This document shows, piece after piece, positions 22,364 to 30,876 of a stretch of 31,152 nucleotides of DNA. Every line of letters starts with the position of its first letter. Positions within the stretch are counted from its first letter, which is position 1. This DNA is from an uncultured Collinsella sp. GTDB taxonomy: Bacteria > Actinomycetota > Coriobacteriia > Coriobacteriales > Coriobacteriaceae. The stretch covers positions 1 through 31,152 of the forward strand of contig CABUCA010000018.1 of NCBI GenBank assembly GCA_902489965.1, in the 5' to 3' direction. The translations under genes and the position numbers were made by a program. The notes below the pieces were generated by a model. It saw nothing but the letters and a program-made list of their open reading frames with translations. It was not told the DNA's origin and made no database searches.

Positions 22364-23002
22364 CTAGACCGAAAAGACGATCTTGCGGCAGTTCCAGAAG
22401 TACTGGGCGCCCGAGATAACGGTCAAGACAACGGCAACGGCATACAGGAAGCGCGACACCGAGTAGATGCCGAGCGTCAGCGCCACCGGGCCAAGGTGCA
22501 AGCCGGCCATAGCAAAAACGCACAGGTAACCGCAGATGGAGACCATCGTGGTCGCCGTCTTGTACTTGCCGAGCTTATCGGCCGCAACGACCACACCGGC
22601 CGCACTCGCGACCATGCGAAGGGCGCTCACCAGAAGCTCACGAAACAGGATAATGAACACGGACCACACGGTCACCGCGCCAAAATCCAAGAACAGCAGC
22701 AGGGCCGAAAACACGAGCAGCTTATCGGCGATGGGGTCCAAGAATTTACCGAAGTCGGTGATCTCGTTGCGCGAACGCGCCAGATAACCGTCGACCTTAT
22801 CGGTGCACGACAGGATCACATACAGAATGAAGGCAGCGGCGGCGAGCGGGCCGTCGAAGGTGCTCCAATCCGTACCGGCAACACTCGTGTGAGAAAGCGC
22901 CGACACGATCATGAACACCGGGATAAAAACGATGCGAACGCACGTCACGATGTTGGCGGGCGTCCAAACACTCGTCAGTTCCTTATTGCTCTCGTTTGCC
23001 AC
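22364..23002 (-). CDS. pgsA: CDP-diacylglycerol-glycerol-3-phosphate 3-phosphatidyltransferase
   Basis: A 212-residue membrane enzyme that makes phosphatidylglycerophosphate, the committed step to phosphatidylglycerol and cardiolipin. The complete family signature lies at residues 68-93 (D68, D71, G72, A75, R76, G85, D89, D93) within LSCTDKVDGYLARSRNE and the following segment. Several hydrophobic helices surround it. The GTG start is supported by GGAG 6 nt upstream. Its place beside cinA and recA is that of the canonical pgsA (mycobacterial pgsA3), so this paralogue is the better candidate for true PgsA than the one at 1459-2163. Confidence 0.92.
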   Translation of the reverse strand: MANESNKELTSVWTPANIVTCVRIVFIPVFMIVSALSHTSVAGTDWSTFDGPLAAAAFILYVILSCTDKVDGYLARSRNEITDFGKFLDPIADKLLVFSALLLFLDFGAVTVWSVFIILFRELLVSALRMVASAAGVVVAADKLGKYKTATTMVSICGYLCVFAMAGLHLGPVALTLGIYSVSRFLYAVAVVLTVISGAQYFWNCRKIVFSV

Positions 23003-23011
23003 GACGCTCTC

Positions 23012-24361
23012 CTACTCCACAACATGGCCGATAAGCTCATAGCAGAAGCTATCGGTAAACTCGACAGTCAGAATATCGCCCACAGATGCCTCGCTGGCAT
23101 CCAAGTGCACCGCGCCATCGGAATCGGGCGCCTGGAACCAGGCATGGCCGATCAGCTCGGCGCCGTCCTCGGTTTCTTCGATACCGTCAACGATCACCTG
23201 GGCGCGCTCGCCCACATGTGCGGCGGTGGCGGCAAAACCGAGCGACTCGGCCAGGTCCATGGCCTCCTGGGCGCGCTCGAGCTTGACCTCTTCGTCGACC
23301 TGACCCTCCATCTTAGCGGCCAGGCTGCCCTCCTCCTGCGAGTAGGCAAAGACGCTCGTGTAGTCAAAGCCGACGGTGTCCATAAAGTCGATAAGATCAC
23401 GAAACTCGTCGTCGGTCTCGGTCGGGAAGCCGACCATGGCCGTGGAGCGAATCACGATACCGGGGATGCGCTCGCGAAGGTCGCGGAACAGGTCCTCGAG
23501 CTCCTGGCGCGAACCGGAGCGACGCATGGCCTTGAGGATGCGCGCGTCGCAGTGCTGCACGGGGATATCGATATAGGACAGCACCTCGGGCGTATCGCGT
23601 ATCGTCTCGATGAGTTCGTCAGTCATGCCCTCGGGCTGCAGGTAGAGAACACGGACCCAGACGTTGTGCGGGCGCACGGCCTCGGCTACGGCGCGCAGCA
23701 GCTGTGCCAGATTGCGCGGCGAGCCCTCGGCGACGTCCTCGTCGGCAAAGTCGGTGCCCCAAATACCCGTGTCCTGGCCGATCAGCACGATCTCGCGCAC
23801 ACCGCCGGCAACCAGGTCGCGCACCTCGGAGATGATGCTCTCGGCATTGCGCGAATGATAGCGACCGCGAATGTAGGGGATCATGCAGAAGCTGCAAAAA
23901 CGATTGCAGCCATCGGAGATCTTGACGTAGGCGACAGCGCCCTCGACAGTGCGCTTGACCTGCGGAATATAGGCTGCGATCTCACGCTCGACACCCAGTA
24001 CGCCATCGATGACCGCCACGATGCCGTCCTCCTCGTCGGCCTTCACAAAGGCAGCGACCTCGGGCAGCTCGTCAGGCAGGTCGTCGCCATAGCGCGACGG
24101 CACACAGCCGCACATGACGATGGGGCAAGAACGAACGCCGTCCTGAACCTCGTTGGCGAGCTCGAGCGTGGTCTCGATGCTCTCGGACGTTGCGGAGGCA
24201 AGGAACGAGCATGTATTGACGATGGCGATATCGGCATCCTGCGGGTCGAATGCTTCCTCGTAGCCTGCAGCGGTCAAAAGAGAACGCATGCGGTCGGTGT
24301 CGACCTCGTTCTTAGCGCACCCGAGGGTGATGTAGAGCACGGAGCCCAACGGTGTATCCAT
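23012..24361 (-). CDS. rimO: Ribosomal protein S12 methylthiotransferase RimO
   Basis: A 449-residue radical-SAM enzyme that adds a methylthio group to the conserved aspartate (Asp88 in E. coli) of ribosomal protein S12. The auxiliary cluster cysteines are Cys15 (LGCAKNEVDTDRM, the RimO-type motif), Cys51 (NTCSF) and Cys86 (CGCVPSR). The radical-SAM cluster uses Cys152, Cys156 and Cys159 (CNRFCSFCMIPYIRG). A TRAM domain ends the protein. LGCAKNEVD separates it from MiaB, which has FGCQMN. AAAGGA lies about 12 nt before the ATG, a loose fit. It follows yajQ by 27 nt and precedes pgsA by 9 nt. Confidence 0.96.
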   Translation of the reverse strand: MDTPLGSVLYITLGCAKNEVDTDRMRSLLTAAGYEEAFDPQDADIAIVNTCSFLASATSESIETTLELANEVQDGVRSCPIVMCGCVPSRYGDDLPDELPEVAAFVKADEEDGIVAVIDGVLGVEREIAAYIPQVKRTVEGAVAYVKISDGCNRFCSFCMIPYIRGRYHSRNAESIISEVRDLVAGGVREIVLIGQDTGIWGTDFADEDVAEGSPRNLAQLLRAVAEAVRPHNVWVRVLYLQPEGMTDELIETIRDTPEVLSYIDIPVQHCDARILKAMRRSGSRQELEDLFRDLRERIPGIVIRSTAMVGFPTETDDEFRDLIDFMDTVGFDYTSVFAYSQEEGSLAAKMEGQVDEEVKLERAQEAMDLAESLGFAATAAHVGERAQVIVDGIEETEDGAELIGHAWFQAPDSDGAVHLDASEASVGDILTVEFTDSFCYELIGHVVE

Positions 24362-24388
24362 GTTGGAGAGCGGTCCTTTCGAATGATA

Positions 24389-24886
24389 TTAGCGGTAGTT
24401 GGTGAACTGTAGCGGCTGGCCGTAATCCTGGTCGCGCAGGAACTGAATCACGGTCTGCAACGCGTCCTTCGAAGCAGAGGAAACACGCAGCTTGTCGGCC
24501 TCGATGGTCACCTTGACCTTGAGCTTTTGGTCCTTGATGTCCTTGTTGATCTTCTTGGCGGTCGCCTGGTCGATACCCTCGACGATATGGCCGAGCACGC
24601 GCACAGTGCCGCCCGATGCCGCCTGCGGAGCATCCCACGAGACAGCCTTGAGGTCGATGCCGCGCTTGATGAGCTTGGAGCTCAGCACGTCGACAATCTG
24701 CTTGGAGACAAAGTCGGCCGGGGCGTTGATCGTAAAGAGCTTGTCGCCCTTCGAAAGCTCGATCGTGGCGCCGGAATCCTTAAGGTCATAGCGCTGGGAA
24801 ATCTCGCGCGTGGTCTGCTGAAAGGCGTTGTCGACCTCTTGCATGTTGACCTCGGACACGACGTCGAAGCTGGAATCTTTAGCCAT
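24389..24886 (-). CDS. yajQ: YajQ family protein (UPF0234)
   Basis: A 165-residue protein with two ferredoxin-like halves. Family marks are SSFDVVSEVNMQEVDNAFQQ at the start, DLKDSGATIELS, and the closing FLRDQDYGQPLQFTNYR. Relatives bind nucleotides or RNA, and one Xanthomonas/Pseudomonas group binds cyclic di-GMP; nothing here tells which applies. AAAGGAAA precedes the ATG. It lies 26 nt after the rodZ-like gene and 27 nt before rimO, in a run otherwise devoted to division, RNA decay and ribosome modification. Confidence 0.94.
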   Translation of the reverse strand: MAKDSSFDVVSEVNMQEVDNAFQQTTREISQRYDLKDSGATIELSKGDKLFTINAPADFVSKQIVDVLSSKLIKRGIDLKAVSWDAPQAASGGTVRVLGHIVEGIDQATAKKINKDIKDQKLKVKVTIEADKLRVSSASKDALQTVIQFLRDQDYGQPLQFTNYR

Positions 24887-24912
24887 GATGTTTCCTTTCG
24901 CGTACGAACGGC

Positions 24913-26424
24913 TTAGTAGCTATCGTACGAATAGTCGGTAGAATCGGTGGGTGTCTGACCGTCAGTTGCGGTATCGGCGCCATCCGTGGACTGGGCATCG
25001 GTAACGTCGGTGGTATCGGCACCATCGGTGGTGTCGGTACCATCAGAACTTTCACCATTCTCGGAATCAGTCGTCTCCTTCTTGGGAACGGTGATCGTCA
25101 CACGCGCCACGCCCGAGGTCTTGGTATCGTAACGGACCTTTTCACCGTTCTTGGTAACGGTGACATCGGAAGGCTTGGACGTGGTGATCTCGATCGAGGA
25201 CTCGGGCGTGTACTCCTGCTCAAAGGGGCCAGTCGCTTGGGCGCCATAGACCGACTTGCCGTCGACCTTGACCTCAATCCACGCGGTCTTTCCCTTGGCA
25301 ACGGAAACTTTGACCTTCGTGACCTCGTTCTCTTCCTTCTTGGCCGTCGTCTTGGTAGCGTCCGAGTCAGTCGACTCATCCGTCGCCTCATCGGTGTCTT
25401 CGTCCTCGTCGACCGTTTCGGTCTTCTTAGAAGACTTCTTGGTCGTCGTCTTGGTAGCAGTGGGCGTCTCGGGCGTGGTCTCGGGCGCCGAAGATGCGCA
25501 GCCGCGCAGAAGCACCACGATGAGCACAATCAACAGCAGCGCAACGGCACCGATGCCGGCGTAGACGATACGCGGATCGAGCCCGTTGTTTTGAGGAGTA
25601 CGTGATCCGCCGCGTCCACGATTGGAACTACTGCGGCCGCCTCCCTGAGGCATACGACCACGATTGCTATAGGAACGGCCGCGATAGCCACCCTGGCCCT
25701 GAAGGCTGCGCTGACCCGAGCGGGGCGCAAGTTCACCGCGGCCTTGATAGCCACGCTGGCCCGAACGCGGAGCCGAAGAGCGCTGGCCATACGGCTGTGA
25801 TTGAGAGCGAAGACGCGGCGTCACCTGCGTGGTATCGGCATCCGCATAGCCACCGCGAGAGCGTCCCGTAGAGGCATCACGGTAACCGCGATCGGAATAG
25901 CCGCCGTCGCCGTAGCCGGCGCGGGGATCGCGACTCAACCCGCGAGCGGCGGGAAGCGCACGGTCATCAGGCATGGGCGTACTGCGAAAGCGATCTCGCT
26001 GAGAACGAATCTCCTCGCTGGAGCCCGTCTCGGTGATATAGCCCGCCTGCGGAGGGCGCTGGCCGTACCGCGTCGAGCGACCACCCTGAACCATCAGAAA
26101 GCGTCCGTTATCGACCGACGAACGCGAGTTAACGTAGCCGGCAGCATCCTGAAAACGACCGCCCTGCTGCGACGTCTCGCGTTCGTATGCCATCAGATCG
26201 TCAAAGTAGGCATTGACGACCTCGCGCGGATTGAGGCCCAAAAAGCGAGCATAGCTCGAAATCATGCCCTGCGCATAGCCGCGCGGCGGCATCGAAGCAA
26301 AGTTACCGGTCTCGAAAAACTCAATGATCTGCGGCCTGATTTTGATGGTGTTGGCGACTTGCTGAATGGAAAGGCCCATTCGGCGACGCTGCTCAAGCAG
26401 CATGTCACCAAAGCGTGCAGCCAT
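24913..26424 (-). CDS. RodZ-like membrane protein with a long RG/GQ-rich cytoplasmic linker
   Basis: A 503-residue bitopic protein. Residues 5-70 form a RodZ-type helix-turn-helix (LLEQRRRMGLSIQQVANTIK, GYAQGMISSYARFLGL). Residues about 85-283 are a disordered linker, increasingly rich in Arg, Gly, Gln, Ser and Tyr, with repeated APRSGQR and RG units. A transmembrane helix (286-307) is followed by an outside Thr/Lys/Asp/Glu tract, then a DUF4115-like domain (about 370-450) and a Thr/Asp/Gly tail. RodZ links the MreB scaffold to wall synthesis in rods; whether MreB exists here is not shown. Its ATG overlaps the ftsK stop (TGATG). The DUF4115 assignment is less sure than the N-terminal one. Confidence 0.82.
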   Translation of the reverse strand: MAARFGDMLLEQRRRMGLSIQQVANTIKIRPQIIEFFETGNFASMPPRGYAQGMISSYARFLGLNPREVVNAYFDDLMAYERETSQQGGRFQDAAGYVNSRSSVDNGRFLMVQGGRSTRYGQRPPQAGYITETGSSEEIRSQRDRFRSTPMPDDRALPAARGLSRDPRAGYGDGGYSDRGYRDASTGRSRGGYADADTTQVTPRLRSQSQPYGQRSSAPRSGQRGYQGRGELAPRSGQRSLQGQGGYRGRSYSNRGRMPQGGGRSSSNRGRGGSRTPQNNGLDPRIVYAGIGAVALLLIVLIVVLLRGCASSAPETTPETPTATKTTTKKSSKKTETVDEDEDTDEATDESTDSDATKTTAKKEENEVTKVKVSVAKGKTAWIEVKVDGKSVYGAQATGPFEQEYTPESSIEITTSKPSDVTVTKNGEKVRYDTKTSGVARVTITVPKKETTDSENGESSDGTDTTDGADTTDVTDAQSTDGADTATDGQTPTDSTDYSYDSY

Positions 26425-29204
26425 CAGAATCCTCCAAACTCACGATCTTCACGTGCCATCTCGGCGTCGACAGACTCCAGCGCGGCAAGCCCCTCCTCGT
26501 CCAACAGGACCTCGCGCGGCTTGGAACCGTCGGGCGGGCCGACGACACCCTTTTCTTCCAGCATATCCATAATACGCCCGGCACGCGCATAGCCAACCTT
26601 CAGACGACGTTGCAGGCCAGATGTGGAGCCAAGCTGCGATTCCACCACAATATGGGCGGCTTCCCAAATGAGCGGATCATCGTCTTGCGGCTCGGCGACT
26701 CCGGTACGGACAATGCCGCCGCCACACGCCATGGACATGGAAGCGGGCGCCACGGCAGACAGGATCTCCTCGTGGTAGTCGGGCTCGCTCTGCGACTTGA
26801 CAAACTCGACAATCTCGTTGATTTCGTCGTCCGAGACAAAGCAGCCCTGGATACGGCGAGGCTTGCCCCAGTCGACCTTGGAGAACAGCATGTCGCCCAA
26901 ACCGGTAAGCTTTTCGGCACCCATCTGGTCGATAATGACGCGCGAGTCGATGCCCGTGGCGACGTTAAAGGCGATGCGGTTGGTGATGTTGGCCTTTATG
27001 AGGCCCGTCACCACGTTGGAGCTGGGGCGCTGCGTAGCCACGATAAGGTGAATACCGGCGGCACGGCCCAGCTGGGCGATACGAACGATCGAGGCCTCGA
27101 CATCCTTACCGGCAACCATCATCAAATCCGAGAGCTCGTCAATGATGATGACCAGGTAGGGCATCTTTTGCGGCGGGTTGTCGTAATGCTCAAACTCGCC
27201 GGCGGCCTGCTTTTCGTTGTAGGTCGAGATCTTACGCACGTTGAGACGCTCGAAGACCTTCAGGCGACGCTCCATCTCGGACACGGCCCATTGCAGGGCG
27301 CTCGCGGCCTGCTTGGGCTCGGTCACCACGGGCACATAGAGATGCGGCAGGCCGTTATAGCCCGCGAGCTCGACGCGCTTGGGGTCGACCATGATCAGGC
27401 GAACATCCTCGGGAAGCGCGCGCATGAGCAGGGTCGTAATGATGGAATTGATCATCACCGACTTACCAGAACCGGTAGTACCGGCAATAAGCAGGTGGGG
27501 CATCTTGGCGAGGTCGGCGACAACCGGCGTGCCCTCGGCATCGCGGCCGATGGCGAGCTCGAGCGGACCGCCCTTCACATAGGGCAGCACGTCGCCCAGG
27601 TTAACGTTCTGGCGCTTGCGGTTGGGGATCTCGATACCCACAAGCGAGGTACCGGGGATCGGAGCAAAGATGCGCACCGACTGGGCAGCAAGCGAAAGCG
27701 CGATGTCGTCCTCAAGGCTCGAGATCTTACTCACGCGCTCGCCCTCGCCAGGTTGCAGCTTAAAGGTCGTCACCGTGGGGCCGGCGATCCAGCCGACCAC
27801 GCGGGCACTACGACCAAACTCCAGCAAGGTGGACTGAAGCGACTCGGCAGTCTGTTCCAGCTCCTTGTCAGAAGACGCGGAGGAAGCCGACTGCGGGTTT
27901 GCATGCAGAATCTCAAGTGGCGGAAGTTTGAGGCCGTCCTCTTCTTCGCCCTCGTTATCTGCGGCGCCGCCGTCCGCTCCCCCATCGCTAGCCGCAGCCG
28001 ATTCGACAGCACTCAAGGCAGGCGCATCGGCAACCTTGGGATGCTTCAAGAAGTCGGGGATCTGAGGTGCTGCCGAGACAGGATTCACGGCAAACGGAGG
28101 CTCGGACTCGTCGATCTTATCGGGGTCGTCTTCCATCGAAAGCTGACCGGTTACTTGGTCGCGCTTTGCATGGCGACGCGGCAGCAAAGTTGTCTTTGCG
28201 GTCTCAATCGGAGCCTCGTCGTCCTCGTCATCGCCCTCGGTGAGCTCAATCTCGCTCTCGGACCAAGACGGGTCGGGCTCACTCGTATTGAGTTTGGGCG
28301 CAGCCTTGCCCTTCTTGGCATGGCGGCGCGGCAACAGCGTCGTCTTAGCGCGCTCAGCTTCCACGGCATCGGACACGTCGACAAACGGATCCTCGTCCTC
28401 GTCGTCATCGTCCAAAACCGGGTCCACATCGTTGCCCATGACCGTGGTCACGGCAGCATCGGAGCCCTTTTGACGAAGAATGCTCAGGTGAGGACGAGCA
28501 ACGCCGGGCACCGACAGGGCCTCATCGTCACCCCACGGACTCGCGTTAACATCGGCACGACGGCGCTCGGCAAAATCGGCCGCACGGTCGCGGGCAGAGC
28601 GCAAAACGCCGCCCACCGAAAAGCCGATGATGACCAGGCCCACGACGACAAGGCCCAACAGGACCACCATCGCGATAGGCTTACCCAGGGCATTCTGCAG
28701 CGCACTCGCAATAAACGCACCAATGTAGCCACCCGAGGCGGACAGATTTTGCGGCGTGAACATAAGGTCGCACGAGTCGCTCGTACCTGGCACCATCAAC
28801 GATAGAATGGAGACGACGGCGATAAAGACCGCGGCGCCGCCCGCAACAGAGCGCGCGTTGAGCGGCGAGTCCTCGCCTAAAAAGAGCGTGGCGGCAAACA
28901 GCAAAATGACGATCGGCAGCACGTAGGCGCCCAGACCAAAGCCCAAGTGGTAGAAACCGGCAACCGCAGCCGTAACGGGCGCAGTCGCCGGCGAAATCAC
29001 GGCAATAAAGGACGCAATCGCCAAAACGGCAATGACCACGCCGGCGATATCGCGGTTGGCCGAGGGCTCGACCAAGGGCTCGAAATCATCGAACTCGGAC
29101 TCGTGGCCCTTATTGGCACGCAGATGGGAACCGGCACCCTTAGCAGATGCCGGTTGGTTGTTGGCCTTATTGCCTTTGGCGTTTTGTGCAGATCCGCGCG
29201 CCAA
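26424..29204 (-). CDS. ftsK: DNA translocase FtsK/SpoIIIE
   Basis: A 926-residue septal DNA pump that clears chromosome ends during division. Four hydrophobic segments occupy about residues 52-200. An acidic linker of roughly 280 residues follows, then the motor: Walker A GTTGSGKS (575-582), Walker B LVIIIDELSD, and the DNA-reading gamma winged helix (SGLQRRLKVGYARAGRIMDM) at the C-terminus. The linker repeats AKTTLLPRRHAK at 286-297 and 336-347. The start is TTG, backed by GGAGGT within the end of rnj; the gap to the rnj stop is one base. The stop overlaps the rodZ-like ATG. Confidence 0.96.
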   Translation of the reverse strand: MARGSAQNAKGNKANNQPASAKGAGSHLRANKGHESEFDDFEPLVEPSANRDIAGVVIAVLAIASFIAVISPATAPVTAAVAGFYHLGFGLGAYVLPIVILLFAATLFLGEDSPLNARSVAGGAAVFIAVVSILSLMVPGTSDSCDLMFTPQNLSASGGYIGAFIASALQNALGKPIAMVVLLGLVVVGLVIIGFSVGGVLRSARDRAADFAERRRADVNASPWGDDEALSVPGVARPHLSILRQKGSDAAVTTVMGNDVDPVLDDDDEDEDPFVDVSDAVEAERAKTTLLPRRHAKKGKAAPKLNTSEPDPSWSESEIELTEGDDEDDEAPIETAKTTLLPRRHAKRDQVTGQLSMEDDPDKIDESEPPFAVNPVSAAPQIPDFLKHPKVADAPALSAVESAAASDGGADGGAADNEGEEEDGLKLPPLEILHANPQSASSASSDKELEQTAESLQSTLLEFGRSARVVGWIAGPTVTTFKLQPGEGERVSKISSLEDDIALSLAAQSVRIFAPIPGTSLVGIEIPNRKRQNVNLGDVLPYVKGGPLELAIGRDAEGTPVVADLAKMPHLLIAGTTGSGKSVMINSIITTLLMRALPEDVRLIMVDPKRVELAGYNGLPHLYVPVVTEPKQAASALQWAVSEMERRLKVFERLNVRKISTYNEKQAAGEFEHYDNPPQKMPYLVIIIDELSDLMMVAGKDVEASIVRIAQLGRAAGIHLIVATQRPSSNVVTGLIKANITNRIAFNVATGIDSRVIIDQMGAEKLTGLGDMLFSKVDWGKPRRIQGCFVSDDEINEIVEFVKSQSEPDYHEEILSAVAPASMSMACGGGIVRTGVAEPQDDDPLIWEAAHIVVESQLGSTSGLQRRLKVGYARAGRIMDMLEEKGVVGPPDGSKPREVLLDEEGLAALESVDAEMAREDREFGGF

Positions 29205-29205
29205 A

Positions 29206-30876
29206 CTAAACCTCCATGACGACCGGGATGATCATCGGACGAGTGCGCGTACGGCTCCAGATAAAGTTGGAGAGCGAGTCGCGCACGGCCTTGCGAATGG
29301 CATCGGAACCGCTGCTCGTAAAGCTGAACTTGCCCTTCTCGATCGTCTTCATAATGGACGCGGAGGCATCCTCGGAGAACTGGTCGTCGATGGCAAACGA
29401 GACGCCGCGGCCCGAGAACTCGATAGCCTCGATCTTCTTGTGCTTAAGCGAGACGATTGCAACGGCCGTGACCATACCGTCGTTGGCGAGCTTTTGGCGA
29501 TCGCGCAGGACGATGGGGTCGGTATCGCCGATGCGCAGGCCATCGACGTACACGACGCCGGACTCGACGGGCGTACCGCGCTTGACGATACCGCCACGCA
29601 TCTCGAGCGTGTCGCCGTTATCGAGGATAAAGATGTGATCATCCTTAATGCCCATCTTACGGGCAAGCTGGGCATGGGCACGCAGGTGCACGGCCTCGCC
29701 GTGAACCGGCATAAAGTAGGTGGGCTTGGCCATGGCCATCAGAAGCTTGAGTTCCTCCTGGCTGCCGTGGCCCGAGACATGGACGAGGGCGCGATTCTTA
29801 TCCCACACGTCGCAGCCAAGCTTGGCCAGGCTGTTGACGACCTGCTGCACGGCCTTCTCGTTGCCAGGAACGGGCGTAGCGGACAGGATGACGGTATCGC
29901 CCTCGTGGATGGAGAGTGTCTTGTGCTCGCCGTTGGCCATGCGGGACAGGGCCGACAGCGGCTCGCCCTGCGAACCGGTGCACATGACGACGATCTTATC
30001 GTCGGGCAGGTTATCGATATCGAAGGCATCGAGGATATCGGAATCGTCGATGTTGAGGTAGCCCAGCTCGCGCGCCACGCGGGTGTTGGTGAGCATGGAG
30101 CGACCGGTCACGACGACCTTGCGACCGCACTTGCGGGCGGCGTCGCAGATCTGCTGCAGGCGATGGATGTGGCTCGAGAACGACGCGACGAACACGCGGC
30201 CCGGGGCGTTCTTGATGGCGTGCAGCAGGTTGGGACCGACTTCTGCCTCGGACTTGGTAAAGCCAGGAACCGTAGCGTTGGTGGAGTCGGACAGCAGCAG
30301 ATCGATACCCTGCTTGGCAAAGCGGCTGATAGCGGCATAATCGGGCGTGACGCCATCGATGGGCGTCTGGTCGAGCTTAAAGTCGCCCGTGTGCATAACG
30401 GTGCCCTGGTTGGTGCGAATAAACACGCCCAAAGCACCCGGAATGGAGTGCGTCATGGAGAAGAAATCGAGCGAAATGCCACCGAGATTGACGTGGCTTC
30501 CGCCCTTGACCTCGCGGAACTTGGGAGCGCGGATGCGGAACTCGGAGAGCTTACCCTCGATAAAACCGAGCGTCAGCTTGCTCGAGAAGATGGGCACCTT
30601 GTTGTTGAGGTCCTGCAGCAGGTACGGAAGCGAACCGGTGTGGTCCTCGTGGCCGTGGGTGACGACGATGCCGCGGAGCTTCTCCTCGTTCTCCAGGACA
30701 TAGGTGTAGTCGGGAAGCACCAAGTCGATACCGGGCTGGGAGTCGTCGGGGAACATGAGGCCGGCGTCGACGAGCACCATGTCGTCGCCGCACTCGAAGA
30801 CCGTCATGTTCTTGCCGATGCCGTCGAGGCCGCCGAGCGGAATGATCTTCAAGGGAGATGATTTTTTAGCTGCCAT
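29206..30876 (-). CDS. rnj: Ribonuclease J
   Basis: A 556-residue metallo-beta-lactamase/beta-CASP ribonuclease with 5' exonuclease and endonuclease activity in RNA maturation and decay. The metal site THGHEDHTG, the FFSMTHSIPGALG segment, HTGDFKLD, and the beta-CASP motifs (CTGSQGEP, VHVSGHGSQEE, FMPVHGE) are all in order. The ATG at 30876 gives the usual family length; AAAGGAAA lies about 12 nt upstream. The frame is open to 31029, but that part shows no similarity. It heads the seven-gene run, as rnj lies near ftsK in mycobacteria. Confidence 0.96.
   Translation of the reverse strand: MAAKKSSPLKIIPLGGLDGIGKNMTVFECGDDMVLVDAGLMFPDDSQPGIDLVLPDYTYVLENEEKLRGIVVTHGHEDHTGSLPYLLQDLNNKVPIFSSKLTLGFIEGKLSEFRIRAPKFREVKGGSHVNLGGISLDFFSMTHSIPGALGVFIRTNQGTVMHTGDFKLDQTPIDGVTPDYAAISRFAKQGIDLLLSDSTNATVPGFTKSEAEVGPNLLHAIKNAPGRVFVASFSSHIHRLQQICDAARKCGRKVVVTGRSMLTNTRVARELGYLNIDDSDILDAFDIDNLPDDKIVVMCTGSQGEPLSALSRMANGEHKTLSIHEGDTVILSATPVPGNEKAVQQVVNSLAKLGCDVWDKNRALVHVSGHGSQEELKLLMAMAKPTYFMPVHGEAVHLRAHAQLARKMGIKDDHIFILDNGDTLEMRGGIVKRGTPVESGVVYVDGLRIGDTDPIVLRDRQKLANDGMVTAVAIVSLKHKKIEAIEFSGRGVSFAIDDQFSEDASASIMKTIEKGKFSFTSSGSDAIRKAVRDSLSNFIWSRTRTRPMIIPVVMEV

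Noticed and set aside
21875..24412. 845-codon open frame on the + strand opposite cinA, pgsA and rimO
   Set aside because: It is the antisense shadow of three clear genes in GC-rich codon phase, with a His/Arg-rich composition and no recognisable domain.
26415..28805. 796-codon + strand frame opposite ftsK
   Set aside because: Antisense to FtsK throughout its motor domain; repetitive His/Gly/Leu content and no family motif.
29032..30861. 609-codon + strand frame opposite rnj
   Set aside because: A shadow of RNase J with no start signal and no motifs.
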